Source of the DNA: Protonemura montana
Taxonomy: Eukaryota > Arthropoda > Insecta > Plecoptera > Nemouridae
Reading direction: 5' to 3'
Assembly (NCBI GenBank): GCA_947568835.1
Contig: OX387609.1
Location: 8,509,660 to 8,573,659 of the forward strand
Length of the DNA: 64,000 nucleotides
Shown: piece by piece, positions 9,737 through 20,272 of the stretch
Position numbering within the stretch: the first letter of the stretch is position 1
Layout of the letters: every line of letters starts with the position of its first letter
Made by a program: the position numbers and the translations under genes
Notes under the pieces: generated by a model
What the model saw: the letters and a program-made list of their open reading frames with translations, nothing else
Database searches by the model: none
What the model was told of the DNA's origin: nothing

Positions 9737-11507
9737 CAGAACCGATGTCTCGGAAGAACCCCTGACATTAACACTAACTTAAGTTTGTAGAGGTTACGTC
9801 TTAGAATAATATGTGTCGGCAAGTTATGAATTTCTTCGTCTTGATCTCGTTTGCTAAATATTATTAAACACGTTCTTTTGTGAGTAGCACGTAACACTTA
9901 TATAGTTGTAACGACTTGTTCCCCAAATTCAAATCCATGCTGAAGCAACAAAAAGCATTTATATTTTTGACTCATACATAGCACAAATGACAATACATAA
10001 GTTCCATACAAACGACACGATATTCATGCAGAGTAATATGCAATCATTCAATCAATATGTAATCACAATACATCACAATAATTCAACCAATATCATGCAA
10101 TATTTATGGCCTAGTAAAGATAGGCAGGACAATCCCATTTGGCTTGCAACACATGGGGTCTATTTTATTTATATTTTATTTTTGTGGTGTTTAACGACGC
10201 ACTGTTTTGACATCTGGCCATGCGGCACTGGTCGAATGGCGTCGGTGATTGAGTGGATGATGATGAGGTCGATGATGAACCTAATCTAGCCTAGAAGGAA
10301 GAAGGGGAAACCCGGTGCCGGTACGTAGCATACTCCTGTCGAACAGCACCAAGGGGACCACCGGCTTAACGTCCCTTCCGAAGGACGGTACAACGCAAAC
10401 AGCAGGATTCCTCCACAAATCCATGCTGTCGAGAGGTCGATAAGCAATTGGCGAGTGAAGTTGCTGTACTAACTTTCATCCCTCCAACCTCTCTCCCAAA
10501 CAGAACTGGTCATGTGTATGATGGTCACCTATCCAATACCTGACTCAGAGCAGTGTTGCTTAACTTCGGTGATTAACGAGAACCGGTGTTTCCAACACTC
10601 TAAACCGTTCGGTTCTCTATTTTCTTGACATTCCCTAGGGTAGGGTGTGAAGATCCAATAGTAGCTTGCGGGTCTTGAGGGGACATTCGGACTGAAGAAT
10701 CTTTTAGGCCTTTTAGCGACTTGTCCTGATGGCAGACCCCGGTCGTGGTCCTCCGTGATATCACAGTCCTTGGCGAATAGGGGTGTAATTTCTCTGATGG
10801 TTCAAAGCTAGGTCGTAACTCGTAAGCTTCTTTGTCCATCTTTATTGTATTCACATAAAAAATGGCAACAGCAAATAAGCAAACAATGTAATTAACATTT
10901 TAACGATATGTAGATTTGAATATAAAATATCTTATCTCTTGGCTAATTATAATTAATAAATAATCAAATTCAAAAATCGAAAATAAAATTATATGTGTCT
11001 TGTTCTTGGCTATCATTATCAGTGGTGTCCGCATCGCTGCTTTAAGAAGATTCACAAAATTACCATCTTGTGTTAATGTCAGGGTCCCAAGCATGCCTTG
11101 CATTCAAACTTAGAACTATTTTCTTTTAGGGAATTTTTGCTCATGACACTAGAATAAGGTAATTGAAGCTCATTCATCAAACCTTTTCTTTTAAATAAAT
11201 TGTTTTAAAGACCATTTTCAACAAGATGGTAGGTCCCACGTGTCGGAGTTTTAAAGTCCCGAAATGTTGTATTATTTAACGATAAAACATGTCTAATCCA
11301 ATCAAACTTATGAACACGCTCGTTTATAAGTAGATGACAGACGACACTCCCAAATGAAGTCAATATCCTGATATCAGGTGTAATCAACGAATACTCAATT
11401 CGAACTCCCTCCACGTGTGAGGGCGGCAATTGTCAGGCAAGTCGAGCAGTGTCAAGATTTAACGTTGGAGTCATGATATTTTGTGAAAAGGGGGCGACAT
11501 GTTTGCG
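9737..11507. other. Intergenic region between receptor and astacin genes
   Basis: Apart from the SINE at 10182-10616 I see only AT-rich sequence with no supported exon. The reading frames present are shadows of the SINE or low-complexity AT sequence. Confidence 0.5.
10182..10616 (-). mobile_element. SINE with 5S-rRNA-like head, full-length copy A1
   Basis: Read on the minus strand, the element starts with a head resembling 5S rRNA: CCGGTTCTCGTTAATCACCG, then GTTAAGCAACACTG, then a GGTATTGGATAGGTGACC block. These correspond to the box A and box C region of the 5S internal Pol III promoter. A body of about 300 bp follows, including GGACGTTAAGCC and GTAGGC-type blocks. It ends with a tail close to CAGTGCGTCGTTAAACACCA. 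Six other substantial copies in the window share this order. This is the architecture of SINE3-type elements. No poly-A tail is seen, so partner-LINE recognition of the conserved 3' end is likely (inference). Confidence 0.75.
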
Positions 11508-11569
11508 TATAAAAGAGTTCGGTGAAGGAACCAAAACCACCAGAAGACGACCAGCGGCGAGCACATAAG
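11508..11569 (+). promoter_or_regulatory. TATA box and 5' non-coding exon of the astacin gene
   Basis: TATAAAAG lies at 11508-11515. About 30 bp downstream the likely transcript begins, and a GCACATAAG|GTAAGC donor closes a short non-coding exon at 11569. The next exon starts at about 11915 after TTTCAG and contains the start codon at 11958. The strong TATA is consistent with a regulated, secreted-protein gene. Confidence 0.6.
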
Positions 11570-11689
11570 GTAAGCAAAACAGCGATCAGTTTCATTTTTG
11601 TATGTAATTACTAATTAAATTTGTCAGACGACAACCGTACCCTCTGCAGAGGATTACCCTGGAGTGGAGGTCTGGAGTGGTTGTGGGAA

Positions 11690-11815
11690 AAAAAGGAAAC
11701 CAAACCCAGGATAACTGGCCACCAGGATCGAACCTAGGACCGATACAAGGCGGTCATGGCGCTCTCACTACTAGGATAGCCGGCATCCAGGATCGAACCT
11801 AAGACCTCACAAACC
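11690..11815 (-). mobile_element. tRNA-derived SINE-like fragment
   Basis: On the minus strand the sequence reads like a tRNA pseudogene: a TAGTAGTGAGAGCGCC segment resembling box A, followed by AGGTTCGATCCTGG, a near-perfect box B. A second GGTTCGATCCTGG lies about 60 bp away (near 11791), so the head may be duplicated. It sits in intron 1 of the astacin gene. It does not fold into a full cloverleaf by eye, so I do not call it a tRNA gene. Confidence 0.5.
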
Positions 11816-11957
11816 CATATGGAAGGCAGAAGCTCTCTCATCACCTGCAGAAACTCTTATAATACTTTTGTTAATCCCTTTCGTTTCAAGTCATTGATTG
11901 TTCGCTGGTTTCAGCGTCCGCCCTAATACCAAACCCTCTCTGTCCCCAACCGCCACT

Positions 11958-14900
11958 ATGTCTCCTCTGTGGCTTCTCGCCCTGTTGCTCGGAGTGACCC
12001 TGGCGTCGCCCCTGGCCGACCTGGATGCGAGCGAAGCGGGGAACGCCGTCGACGACGAGAGCCTCGAGGAGGAGGTGCTGGATTATTTCAAGAACATCGA
12101 TGCGTCGCTCTTTATTGGCGAACCTGACGAGACAGTCGGTCAGTGAGCGCGATGCTATGTTTGAGAGTTATGGAGTTCTCCTTAGACAATTAAGAGATTT
12201 TATAATTAAACTACCCATACCATTAACCTTATTGGTAATAAAAATAATTGTGCTTCGGCTAATGTGATGCGGCGCCTGTAACCTAATGTTAACATGAAAT
12301 GAACTATAAGTCGTGGAAAGGAGATGAGGAAACCCGATGCCGGCACGTAGCCTGCTCCTGCTGAAGAGCACAAAGGGACCACCTGCGTACGTCCCTTCCG
12401 AAAGATGGCACAACGCAAACAATAGGATTCCTCCACACATCCATGTTGTCGAGAGGTTGATAAGCAAGGCGAATGAAGTTGCTGTACTAACTTTCATCCC
12501 TCTAACCTCTCTCATCGAACGAGAGAATGATGGTCACCCATCCAATACCTGACCTTGCGCAGTGTTGCTTAACCAACTTTTCCTACATACCAAAACAGAC
12601 AGTTTCCGTGAAAGTTGTAGAAAATATTGATAGGTTATTTGAAAAAAAATGTTTTCGTATCCATTTTGTCACAAAAGCAACTGAATTGTTTTAAAACTAT
12701 TTGATCTCAATTGTGGCAACAGGAGATCGCGTGGCTTCCTTGACTCAGGACTCCAAGGAGGCCCCAGAGTCGCTGGGCAGCTACTACGAGGGCGACATCC
12801 TCCTTCCATCGTCCGAAGCTCGGAACGGGCTGTCGGCAGCGACCTACCGATGGCCAAACGCCGTGATCCCCTACACAATCGCGGGGCCGTTTAGTGAGTC
12901 CATGGTTGGCGTTCGCTGGCTGACTTTTATGTCTTCGTGGACACCAGTTGCATTTCAAAACTTACCGGATCTGTTGGGCCAGTAAGCAAATCCCACTTGA
13001 TTAATTCCGTAACCAAAACCTACTGTCGAGCACTGGCAGTTACTGGACTTAACACGTACAGTAGATTATACTGGAAGCATACCAGTTTATCCAGATTTTA
13101 ATAATGAAGCCAGCTTTTTTTCTAGTACGTTAGATCAATTCATGCTGTGAATTATAAGAATGAGAGGAACAAAAAACAAGGAAATTTTCAACACTTTTCA
13201 AAGCCAGTGTTTAAAAACCTTCTTTTAGTTTGTCTACTTTAAAACTCAACGTGCCTATGTAGCAACAGTGTGAAAATGTGCAAGTAGTACATCGGCTTGG
13301 ATTTAAAAAGTCAGTGAGGAAAAGGGAGAAAGATTAAGGAAGGAGCAAGTATGATCACAAATGCCTTCGGCAGGGAAACCTTCTCTCCGTTTTACATTTA
13401 CGCTCAGCGCAAAGTTTTTTGGAGAATCGATTCACAATATCAATTAATCGTGGCAAATCAGTACGCCAAAATCATTACGTTGACTACTCACTCTCGACTT
13501 TCAAACATACTAGACTTATATTGACGCACAGTAAAAAATGTACAGAGTTTATTTGATGACATTTGAGCTGCTCGAAAGAAATTATATAACATGTAACTTA
13601 ATGACATAACCATTTCAGTATAGTTTTATTATAATGTTTCCTTTTAAATAAGAAATAATTTGAAATTTATCGGTTAGAAACTGACTAATATGTCATCCGT
13701 AATTATTTGCAGGTGCGACTGAGATTGCCAATATTGCGAAGGCTATGTCAGCATTCACAGACAACACCTGTGTACGCTTCGTACCTCGCACGACACAGGT
13801 TGACTACATAACGTTGCAGAGCACTAACACCGGGTGCTGGGCCACAGCAGGGCGAAACGGAGGTATTGTCGAGTCAAAACAAATCAATTTTGCGTTCATT
13901 TTAAATCGTAGAAAATATTTTTTGGTGTCATTTACAAGTAGTAAGAATTTTTTGCGTAACTGATATGAAAAAAGGAATTAAATCCAATAGATCTGCTAAG
14001 AAAGAAAGATCAAAAATGGATCACTTATGGTTGCTGCCAAAGCAGGGTTGATCTAGTTATTTCTATTCAATAATGAACGCATTGCCAAAAAGGCATCGCC
14101 AAATTGTTTTTATATAGTGCCGGTTTTCAGTGGCACGTTAAAAATTAACACACTGTTAGCAAACAAAATAAATTTTCTGATTGGCTGTTACCAAGCAAAT
14201 AACAAATTTATAGACAGTTAAATTGTTAATGGACAAAGGGTTGGTTCGTCAGTGGTCCATTAAGAACCTCACCTAACAGTGAGTTATTTTCTTATTTGAT
14301 TAGCAACAGCTAAGCAGAACATTTTTGTTTGTCGACAGTCTATTAATTACTAAACCTGCCAATGAAAAACTGTATTTTTTGTAATTGTAATTTGTAATTG
14401 ACAGCTGTTGTAATACCAGGCATATGAAAAACATATTTGAAAACTGGTCTGAGAATTGACTGGAATTTAACCAACAGGCCAGCAGTATGTGAACCTCCAG
14501 GCTCCAGCCTGTCTTTGGTACACGGGTACGATCATTCACGAACTCAATCATGGTGTGGGCTTCATGCACGAACAAAGCCGCGACGAGAGGGACAACTTCA
14601 TCAGCATCACGTGGGCCAACATTAAAACTGGTAAACCTTCCTCTAATCTTCGACGAGCACTTTTCAATCTTAAATGTTGTACACAAATATTTAAGAAATG
14701 CAAGATGAGCAATGAAAGAACTGGTTACTATTGTATTCATTTTACAGGCAAGGAAACCAATTTTTATAAAATGACACCACCTCTTTACGGGTTTGGAATT
14801 TCTTACGACTACGGCAGTGTCATGCATTACGATCCATATGCGTTCTCCTCAAACGGGCAGCCCACTTTAGTCGCCACGGTAAGTTAAGTCTAACAATGCT

Positions 14901-15243
14901 TACTGCACTTTGGGACCTTTTGTACTCTCAAAAAATAAGGCCACAATTAATACCTGGAATAAAATAGCTACCCACACCTCAGACCAAGACATAGAAACCA
15001 TTTCAAATGTTATGTTATAGAATACCTCTTATTTATGCTCATCTATGTTTTACCGTACCATGAATACCAACCATTGATGAATGGCATTGGTCATCTTCAT
15101 GCTTTAAGCAGCTAATTCTTACCATTATGTTGTTCCAGAAACCTTTGAATGGCCTAGTCATGGGGCAAAGAGACGGACTGAGCCTTTCGGACATTTTCAA
15201 GATAAATCTCATGTACAACTGTACTGGGTACCGAACGAGTTAA
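11958..15243 (+). CDS. Secreted astacin-family zinc metalloprotease (M12A)
   Basis: Coding exons: 11958-12138, 12723-12893, 13713-13862, 14478-14630, 14748-14878 and 15139-15243. They give 296 residues with phases matching at every junction. A signal peptide (MSPLWLLALLLGVTLAS) is followed by a propeptide. The propeptide holds YYEGDILLP, whose Asp (about residue 85) is the aspartate switch that blocks the zinc in the zymogen. The mature domain starts near RWPNAVIPY. The zinc-binding motif HELNHGVGFMHE occupies about 188-199, and the Met-turn SVMHY (Met 244, Tyr 246) is in exon 6. All catalytic residues are present. There is no CUB or EGF domain, so this is the minimal digestive/secreted type. 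Substrates cannot be told. Introns contain SINE remnants at 11690-11815 and 12315-12574. Confidence 0.93.
12315..12574 (-). mobile_element. 5S-head SINE, copy A2, lacking its 3' tail (astacin intron 2)
   Basis: Minus-strand order is GTTAAGCAACACTGCGC, then GGTATTGGATGGGTGACC, then the body (GAGGAATCCTATTGTTTGCG; CCTTTGTGCTCTTCAGCAGG). The homology stops before the CGTCGTTAAA tail. Part of the head upstream of the GTTAAGC block is also lost. Confidence 0.7.
14115..14285. repeat. Probable small dispersed repeat in astacin intron 4
   Basis: The segment includes CTGATTGGCTGTTACCAAG and a pair of near-inverted GTTAAATTGTTAATGGAC / GGTCCATTAAG stretches. Similar GATTGGCTGTGACCA phrases occur at about 2595-2610 and 45038-45053. 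It has no coding signal. Confidence 0.35.
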
Positions 15244-15365
15244 GAGTTCAAAAGAGCGATGCATTTTGAGTAACGATTCTATTTACAACTTGTTGGCTAT
15301 TATTTTTGCACATTTTTCGTGGATTTTGTTTGATATGTACTGAAGTATATACGGTGTTGGCTGGG

Positions 15366-15371
15366 AATAAA
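15366..15371 (+). terminator. Polyadenylation signal of the astacin gene
   Basis: AATAAA occurs about 120 bp after the astacin stop codon, on the coding strand. Confidence 0.6.
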
Positions 15372-15754
15372 AGGATTGCAATCAATTGAGAAATATTTGG
15401 ATAATTAATTAATTTGTATTTAAAATTATTAATGCTCATAGAGTTTGGTAACTAAAAGCAGCCATTTTCTGTTTATTAATCACCACCGTGATGTTCGAAA
15501 AAGGTTTGTTAGCTTCAGTCATAGAAAAAAGACCTACGACTAAAGCTAGTTTCTTCACTGACATCACTGTAAAGAAGATAATGAATGTACCTAATAACCT
15601 ACCAACAAATGGCAATGGCTTGGCTGTAGCTACCAAGCATTTAATTAAGAATAATTAAACAGCAAATTAATAGAAAGACTATGATAATGAAAATTAACAG
15701 AATAATAACCACTCCATTTAACTAGGGTCATTTCCACAAAGTCAGGACCACTTT

Positions 15755-16567
15755 TTATTCACTAACACTCTCTGATTTTGCTGTCAACTTTGCAATCATC
15801 TTTGCTTCCTTCTCCTTCTTTTTGGCTTCTTTCATTGATTTCCTTTCGGCCTTCTCCTTAGTTTCCAACATCTCTTTGAACCTTTCCTCTCTTGGATCAA
15901 CTTTGAAACCAAAGTGTCTCCTTACTTCCTCCACTAGTCTATCCTTACGATCTTTAGCAGCTTGAGACTCAGCTGATTTCTTTTCAATCTTGTTTCGAAC
16001 TTCTGCTTTCCACTGTTCTAGTTTAGCTATTTTTTTAATGATCTCATCTTCTCTAGCTTTCAAAGTTTCCAACTCTTTCTTTTTAAAGGCAGCATTCTTT
16101 TCGATCATTTCTTGCAGCGTTTCAGGATATGCTACAGATTCAATTTCTTTGTTATCCTGTAGTTCAGCACGAGTAGGCCACATGATACCGGGATTGAATC
16201 CCGTTTTCTCGCCGTGTCTAGCGTACATCTTCCTCTTGTACTTGATGGTATCATGATACCAAGCCTGTCCTGTTTCATATGGTATTTGATCGAATAGCAT
16301 ATTCCTGTGCTGCGGTCTTAGTCTTGATTTGTTCCGTATTCTTTCCAAATATTCGGTTTGATCTTCTACTATTGGTTCTAGCTCTTCATATAGACTAGCT
16401 TGTTCAATAAGTTCTGCGTCTTCAGTCTTCGCACTGGCAAATCTGACATGGCTTATTTGACTGCAGAATGGAGAAACAATTTTAACTCCATCCTTTGAAG
16501 CGCAGTAACCAAGAAAATGCAAATTATCTAAAATAATACAACGAGCAGACTTTAAGAGGGCGGCCAT
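15755..16567 (-). CDS. mRpL64: Mitochondrial large ribosomal subunit protein mL64 (GADD45GIP1/CRIF1 homologue)
   Basis: A single uninterrupted exon of 270 codons. The first 45 residues are a mitochondrial targeting sequence rich in Ala, Ser, Arg and hydrophobic residues, likely cleaved near RFASA. The central part has YARHGEKTGFNPGIMWPT, matching the family's YG-x-x-SG-x-(N/D)P-x-x-LWPS block. The C-terminal third has HFGFKVDPREERFKEML, matching G(Y/F)-x-VDPR-x-x-RF-x-E-L. Both blocks are diagnostic for GADD45GIP1/mL64. From about residue 160 on, it is a long charged helix or coiled coil (KKKELETLKAREDEIIKKI), ending in Lys-rich repeats. It acts in the mitoribosome large subunit; animal homologues are needed for mitochondrial translation. 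AATAAA overlaps the stop codon. It is divergent from TAF9. Confidence 0.85.
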   Translation of the reverse strand: MAALLKSARCIILDNLHFLGYCASKDGVKIVSPFCSQISHVRFASAKTEDAELIEQASLYEELEPIVEDQTEYLERIRNKSRLRPQHRNMLFDQIPYETGQAWYHDTIKYKRKMYARHGEKTGFNPGIMWPTRAELQDNKEIESVAYPETLQEMIEKNAAFKKKELETLKAREDEIIKKIAKLEQWKAEVRNKIEKKSAESQAAKDRKDRLVEEVRRHFGFKVDPREERFKEMLETKEKAERKSMKEAKKKEKEAKMIAKLTAKSESVSE

Positions 16568-16694
16568 GCTTCACTCATAACCAAAGTTCATAAACACAGG
16601 GCCAGTGGCGCTCTCTGGTGAACACAAATCAAAAGTACTGGTACGGCAAAAACAAACATCGAACCCCGGACCCTACAATCTCACACTCGGCAAT
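16568..16694. promoter_or_regulatory. Bidirectional promoter between mL64 and TAF9
   Basis: Only 127 bp separate the two divergent start codons. No TATA box is visible and the segment is less AT-rich than its surroundings. Both genes are housekeeping genes, so a shared TATA-less bidirectional promoter is the simplest reading. Confidence 0.6.
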
Positions 16695-17930
16695 ATGGCG
16701 GCTCCGCCGAAGCACACAATTCCGAAAGATGCTAGCGTTATTATGTCAATTATGAAGGACATGGGCATCTTAGAGTATGAAAGTCGTGTAGTTAACCAGC
16801 TCCTTGAATTTACGTATCGTAAGTTGTCATGAACTATTTACACACTTGAGGTTTACTCAATTTGTCAACTGACAGAATTCCGATTTCCAGGTTATGTTAC
16901 AACTATTCTTGATGATTCCCGTGTTTATGCTAACCACGCCAAAAAAAAAGGCATAGACTTGGACGACACGAAATTGGCAATTTCATTGATCTCCGAACGG
17001 TCATTTACGACACCCCCACATCGTGACGTAAGAATATTTTATTTCACAGCCGAATTAACGAGCTGACAGGAGGATTGGTGTCATTTTACACCCACACTTG
17101 GTTTATCTTTTAATTACATTAATATTGAGAAATGTTTACAGCTCCTTCTGGATATTGCGAGAACGAAGAACACCTTGCCACTTCCCCTGATTAAACCACA
17201 CTGTGGCATACGCTTACCACCGGACCGCTACTGCCTCCTCTCATGCAACTACAGAATGTTACCAAAGAAAGTAGGAATCACAATTCACTCACTGTATCAA
17301 CACTTTAAAAGAAAGATCAGTTCGATTTCTTATTTTCTTATTCACTTATTTCAGCAACCACAAGTCGTGATGAGCCGAGGGGGTATGGGCTACTCGGCAA
17401 TTGGCGGCAAGATGATTGCTAGCAAGGGACAAGTCGGTCAGGTGGCCATCTTAAAGAGGCCGGGTACGCTCACGAGTTTATCTCGGACTCTGCCAGTAAC
17501 TGGCTCCAAACCTGTAATCAAGTTCTCCCCAGGTTAGCTTAGCTCTGCTTTTACTAACCAATTAGCATGAAGCTTTTTCAAAAGGAGAACTTACTTTTTT
17601 GCTGCCAACTAACTGCATGAACTGCATTTATACTCTCTTGGAATAACTGGTAATTATTTACTAGCATTCTACGTTTACTTACAGGTATGACCATTCCCAA
17701 GTTGATAACAAAACCCAAGATACAAGTGCAGGCCCCAATTGCAATAGCAATAGAAAACGAACCCAGCAACGATCTGAAAAGAAAGCGTGACGACGACAGT
17801 TTTGGTGAGACTTGAATGGGAAAAGAAATACTTTTTGTTTTGTGCTACAGACATCTACCAACATGTGACTGATGTGGTTTCAGAGGGAGAATACTTGGAC
17901 CATATGAAGCAGAGAAAAACAGACGAGTAG
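16695..17930 (+). CDS. Taf9: TFIID subunit TAF9
   Basis: Six exons: 16695-16818, 16891-17027, 17142-17270, 17355-17532, 17685-17804 and 17884-17930. All phases agree, giving 244 residues. I start at the ATG giving [20 protein letters not shown] because no upstream ATG is in frame and this is the conserved TAF9 N-terminus. Residues 8 to about 75 are the histone fold (H2A/H2B-like), including [13 protein letters not shown] and [14 protein letters not shown]. The conserved region [19 protein letters not shown] follows in exon 3. The tail is basic (LKRKRDDD) and ends [12 protein letters not shown]9 pairs with TAF6 in TFIID and SAGA for Pol II initiation in the nucleus. The length is usual for the family. 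Confidence 0.95.
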
Positions 17931-19172
17931 GGTCAGGAATAAGTTCAGTTTTTGCTTGGTTTATTTAAGATAATTTTTAACGTCTACTTTGGAAAAGTAA
18001 CTTCTTATTTTGTAAATAAACTATCTATGTGCATATCTGTTAGGTCTGATAAGTTGTCTACTAATCTTGAGGCAAATAAAATACAAGTTTTACCTACTTG
18101 ATTGACAAGCATAAAAACCTCTGATGATTCTGAACGAATCCTGAATCCTAGCTCCTCAATTCTGAAGAAAACATTCTTTTGCAGCTAGGAAATTTGATGG
18201 AAAACTAGTGTGTCACTGACTAGCACAAACTGCCGCTGTCAAAGTTATTCCAAAAATTTTATATTTATTTTAAGATTGTTATTTAATTGATGGTTCAAGT
18301 TCTTATTGTTTGTATATTATTTCACAATGTAATCCAGACATTGTCCAGATACATACATATATTCACTATCATTTTTCACTATTTACAGCAAGTTACGAGT
18401 TTACTTTTACATCTTTTTTCCTTATTTTTTTATATCACTGTCTTGACAGACCACCCTAGGTTTTTCTACCCTCAAGTATTTTTTTTTACCTAGCTAGACT
18501 GGCAGTGAAATTCTGTTTGGTCATCCTCAATAATGATTTTCGAGAGGACAGACGTTCATTGCCAAGGTGATTGATCATGCAAAAGTGGTTCACCTCCAAA
18601 AAGTGCTCATCTCCCATGGTGTACAGTCCCTGCTTTGACTTCTATCAGGCGTTGCTTAGCTCTGGGGCTGGACTGTGACCAGCTTACATTTAGCCTTGAC
18701 AGTTCAAACACGCTCGTGCCATCGAGCACTAGATGAAGGACAAGGTTAAATATGAGCATCTTCACAGAGGACTAGTAACATACAAAACAAACAAAAAATA
18801 TACACTTTTTCTTTTTTCATTGAAGGTCATTCTGATAAATCAGACCTCTTTGGTCAACGTCTAGACTTTTGAAAGAAACCAATTGAAAATCTACATTTTC
18901 TATATACTTGTATAGTGTGTTGCCATTAAGCTGTTACCATGTTTACTTGTATAGCTCACTATCTCTGCTAGGGTCAGAACAACAGGCATGAGGCAGATCA
19001 CAGATAACAATCGTAATGAGGACATTACTCAGTGCTTGGATTATTTTTGCATACTTTTATCATAAAGACATTTGACAAAATAATTATTGTGTTAAAAAGT
19101 AAAAAAAAATGCAAAAACAGTCAAAATAAATAACTGAGAATTCCATACACATGACAAGAAAAATTGTCCCAG
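17931..19172. other. Intergenic, TAF9 3' end and AT-rich sequence
   Basis: Possible polyadenylation signals of TAF9 lie at about 18014 and 18075 (AATAAA). Beyond that I see AT-rich sequence with no supported exon, then the 3' end of the minus-strand gene at 19173. Confidence 0.45.
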
Positions 19173-20272
19173 TTAGTCGTTAGCTTCGTCTTCATCTTTC
19201 AAACGACATGTATCGCAACTATCGCATGGCGTGGTCGTGGTCTTGCACTTAGTAGTTGTCGGCTTGCATTTCGGCTTTGTTTCACAACCTGAAACCCAAA
19301 GCACACGATATTCTCCACAGAGCTGATTTTATTTGCCATTGTCACGTGTAAACATGGTAAGGGACATGGTTCATGTTTAATTATAGCAATCTCAACTTTG
19401 CCCATCTGGTATTTTGATATAAACACATAGTTTATCTGTGGAACAAAATAAATAAGAGTTTTAATTTATCAAGAGATCTTACACTCGGATTCAGTGGTCG
19501 TCGGCAAAGTAAACTCCTCTGTAGTTGTCTGGCATGCATTGCAAGCGGATTGCTCAGTGCATCTTGCACCCACGTGTTTCTTCTCCTTTTTCGAGCTTCG
19601 TTTTTTTTTACCCTTTTTACTATTAAGACGCTTCATCTCTTCCCTAGCCCTGCGCTTTATTTTTCGCTTTTCTGCTTCGTCTTCCGCTTGATCAACTACA
19701 GCAGATTCCCTGTTTTTCTTCTCTTTGATTGCATAGCGTTTCTTGACTGGAAGATGATTTTTCAATTCCTTATCGCTGCTTCGCTTTCGTTTACTCTCGT
19801 CCAAATCATCCAGCAATCGTTTGACTCGTGTAATTGACCGTTGTGCTCTGTGTGGACCTTTAGCGCTAGATTCGTCTAACATTATGTCTACACCTTCTTT
19901 TGCGAGCTCATCTATTAAGTTGTGGATGTCTTTGGAGCGCTTTACCCTTGCCCCAGTCGCCTCAATTTTGGTGATGTCTTCAGCGGTGTCCTCTAGAGAT
20001 AACAGTTCGTCAGAGCGCTTCATTCTTTCTCCCGTTACCTCATTTTTGGAAATTTCTTCGGCGGAATCTTCTAGATTGAGCATGCCATCGGACCGTTTCA
20101 TCCTTTCTCCTGTTCCCACGATTCTGGAGATGACGTTTGCAGTGTTTTCACTAATCATATTAGACACTTTGCCTTCGCCTTCAAGTTCCTGAGCGCTTAT
20201 CGTGCTAACAAATGTATTTAGCAATGCTAATACTATAAATATATAATATTGGTTTCTCATTTTTAAAATCAT
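19173..20272 (-). CDS. Secreted Lys/Arg-rich protein with dibasic repeats, unknown family
   Basis: Two exons, 20272-19483 (phase 1, donor GTAAGA) and 19288-19173, give 301 residues. The N-terminus is a signal peptide (about MILKMRNQYYIFIVLALLNTFVSTISA). Three imperfect repeats follow, each with GERMKRS or GARVKRS and then an acidic stretch such as LEDSAEEISK. Next come more dibasic or furin-like sites (RVKR, KRKR, VKKR) and a very basic segment (KRRAREEMKRLNSKKGKKKR). The C-terminus is Thr- and Cys-rich: exon 2 has KPKCKPTTTKCKTTTTPC. The repeated KR sites after acidic spacers look like a prohormone or a processed secretory-gland protein, but no known peptide motif or amidation Gly is evident. 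I do not recognise the family. Confidence 0.75.

Noticed and set aside
15990..16256. Plus-strand reading frame of 88 codons opposite mL64
   Set aside because: It is the antisense shadow of a well-supported conserved gene and has no homology of its own.
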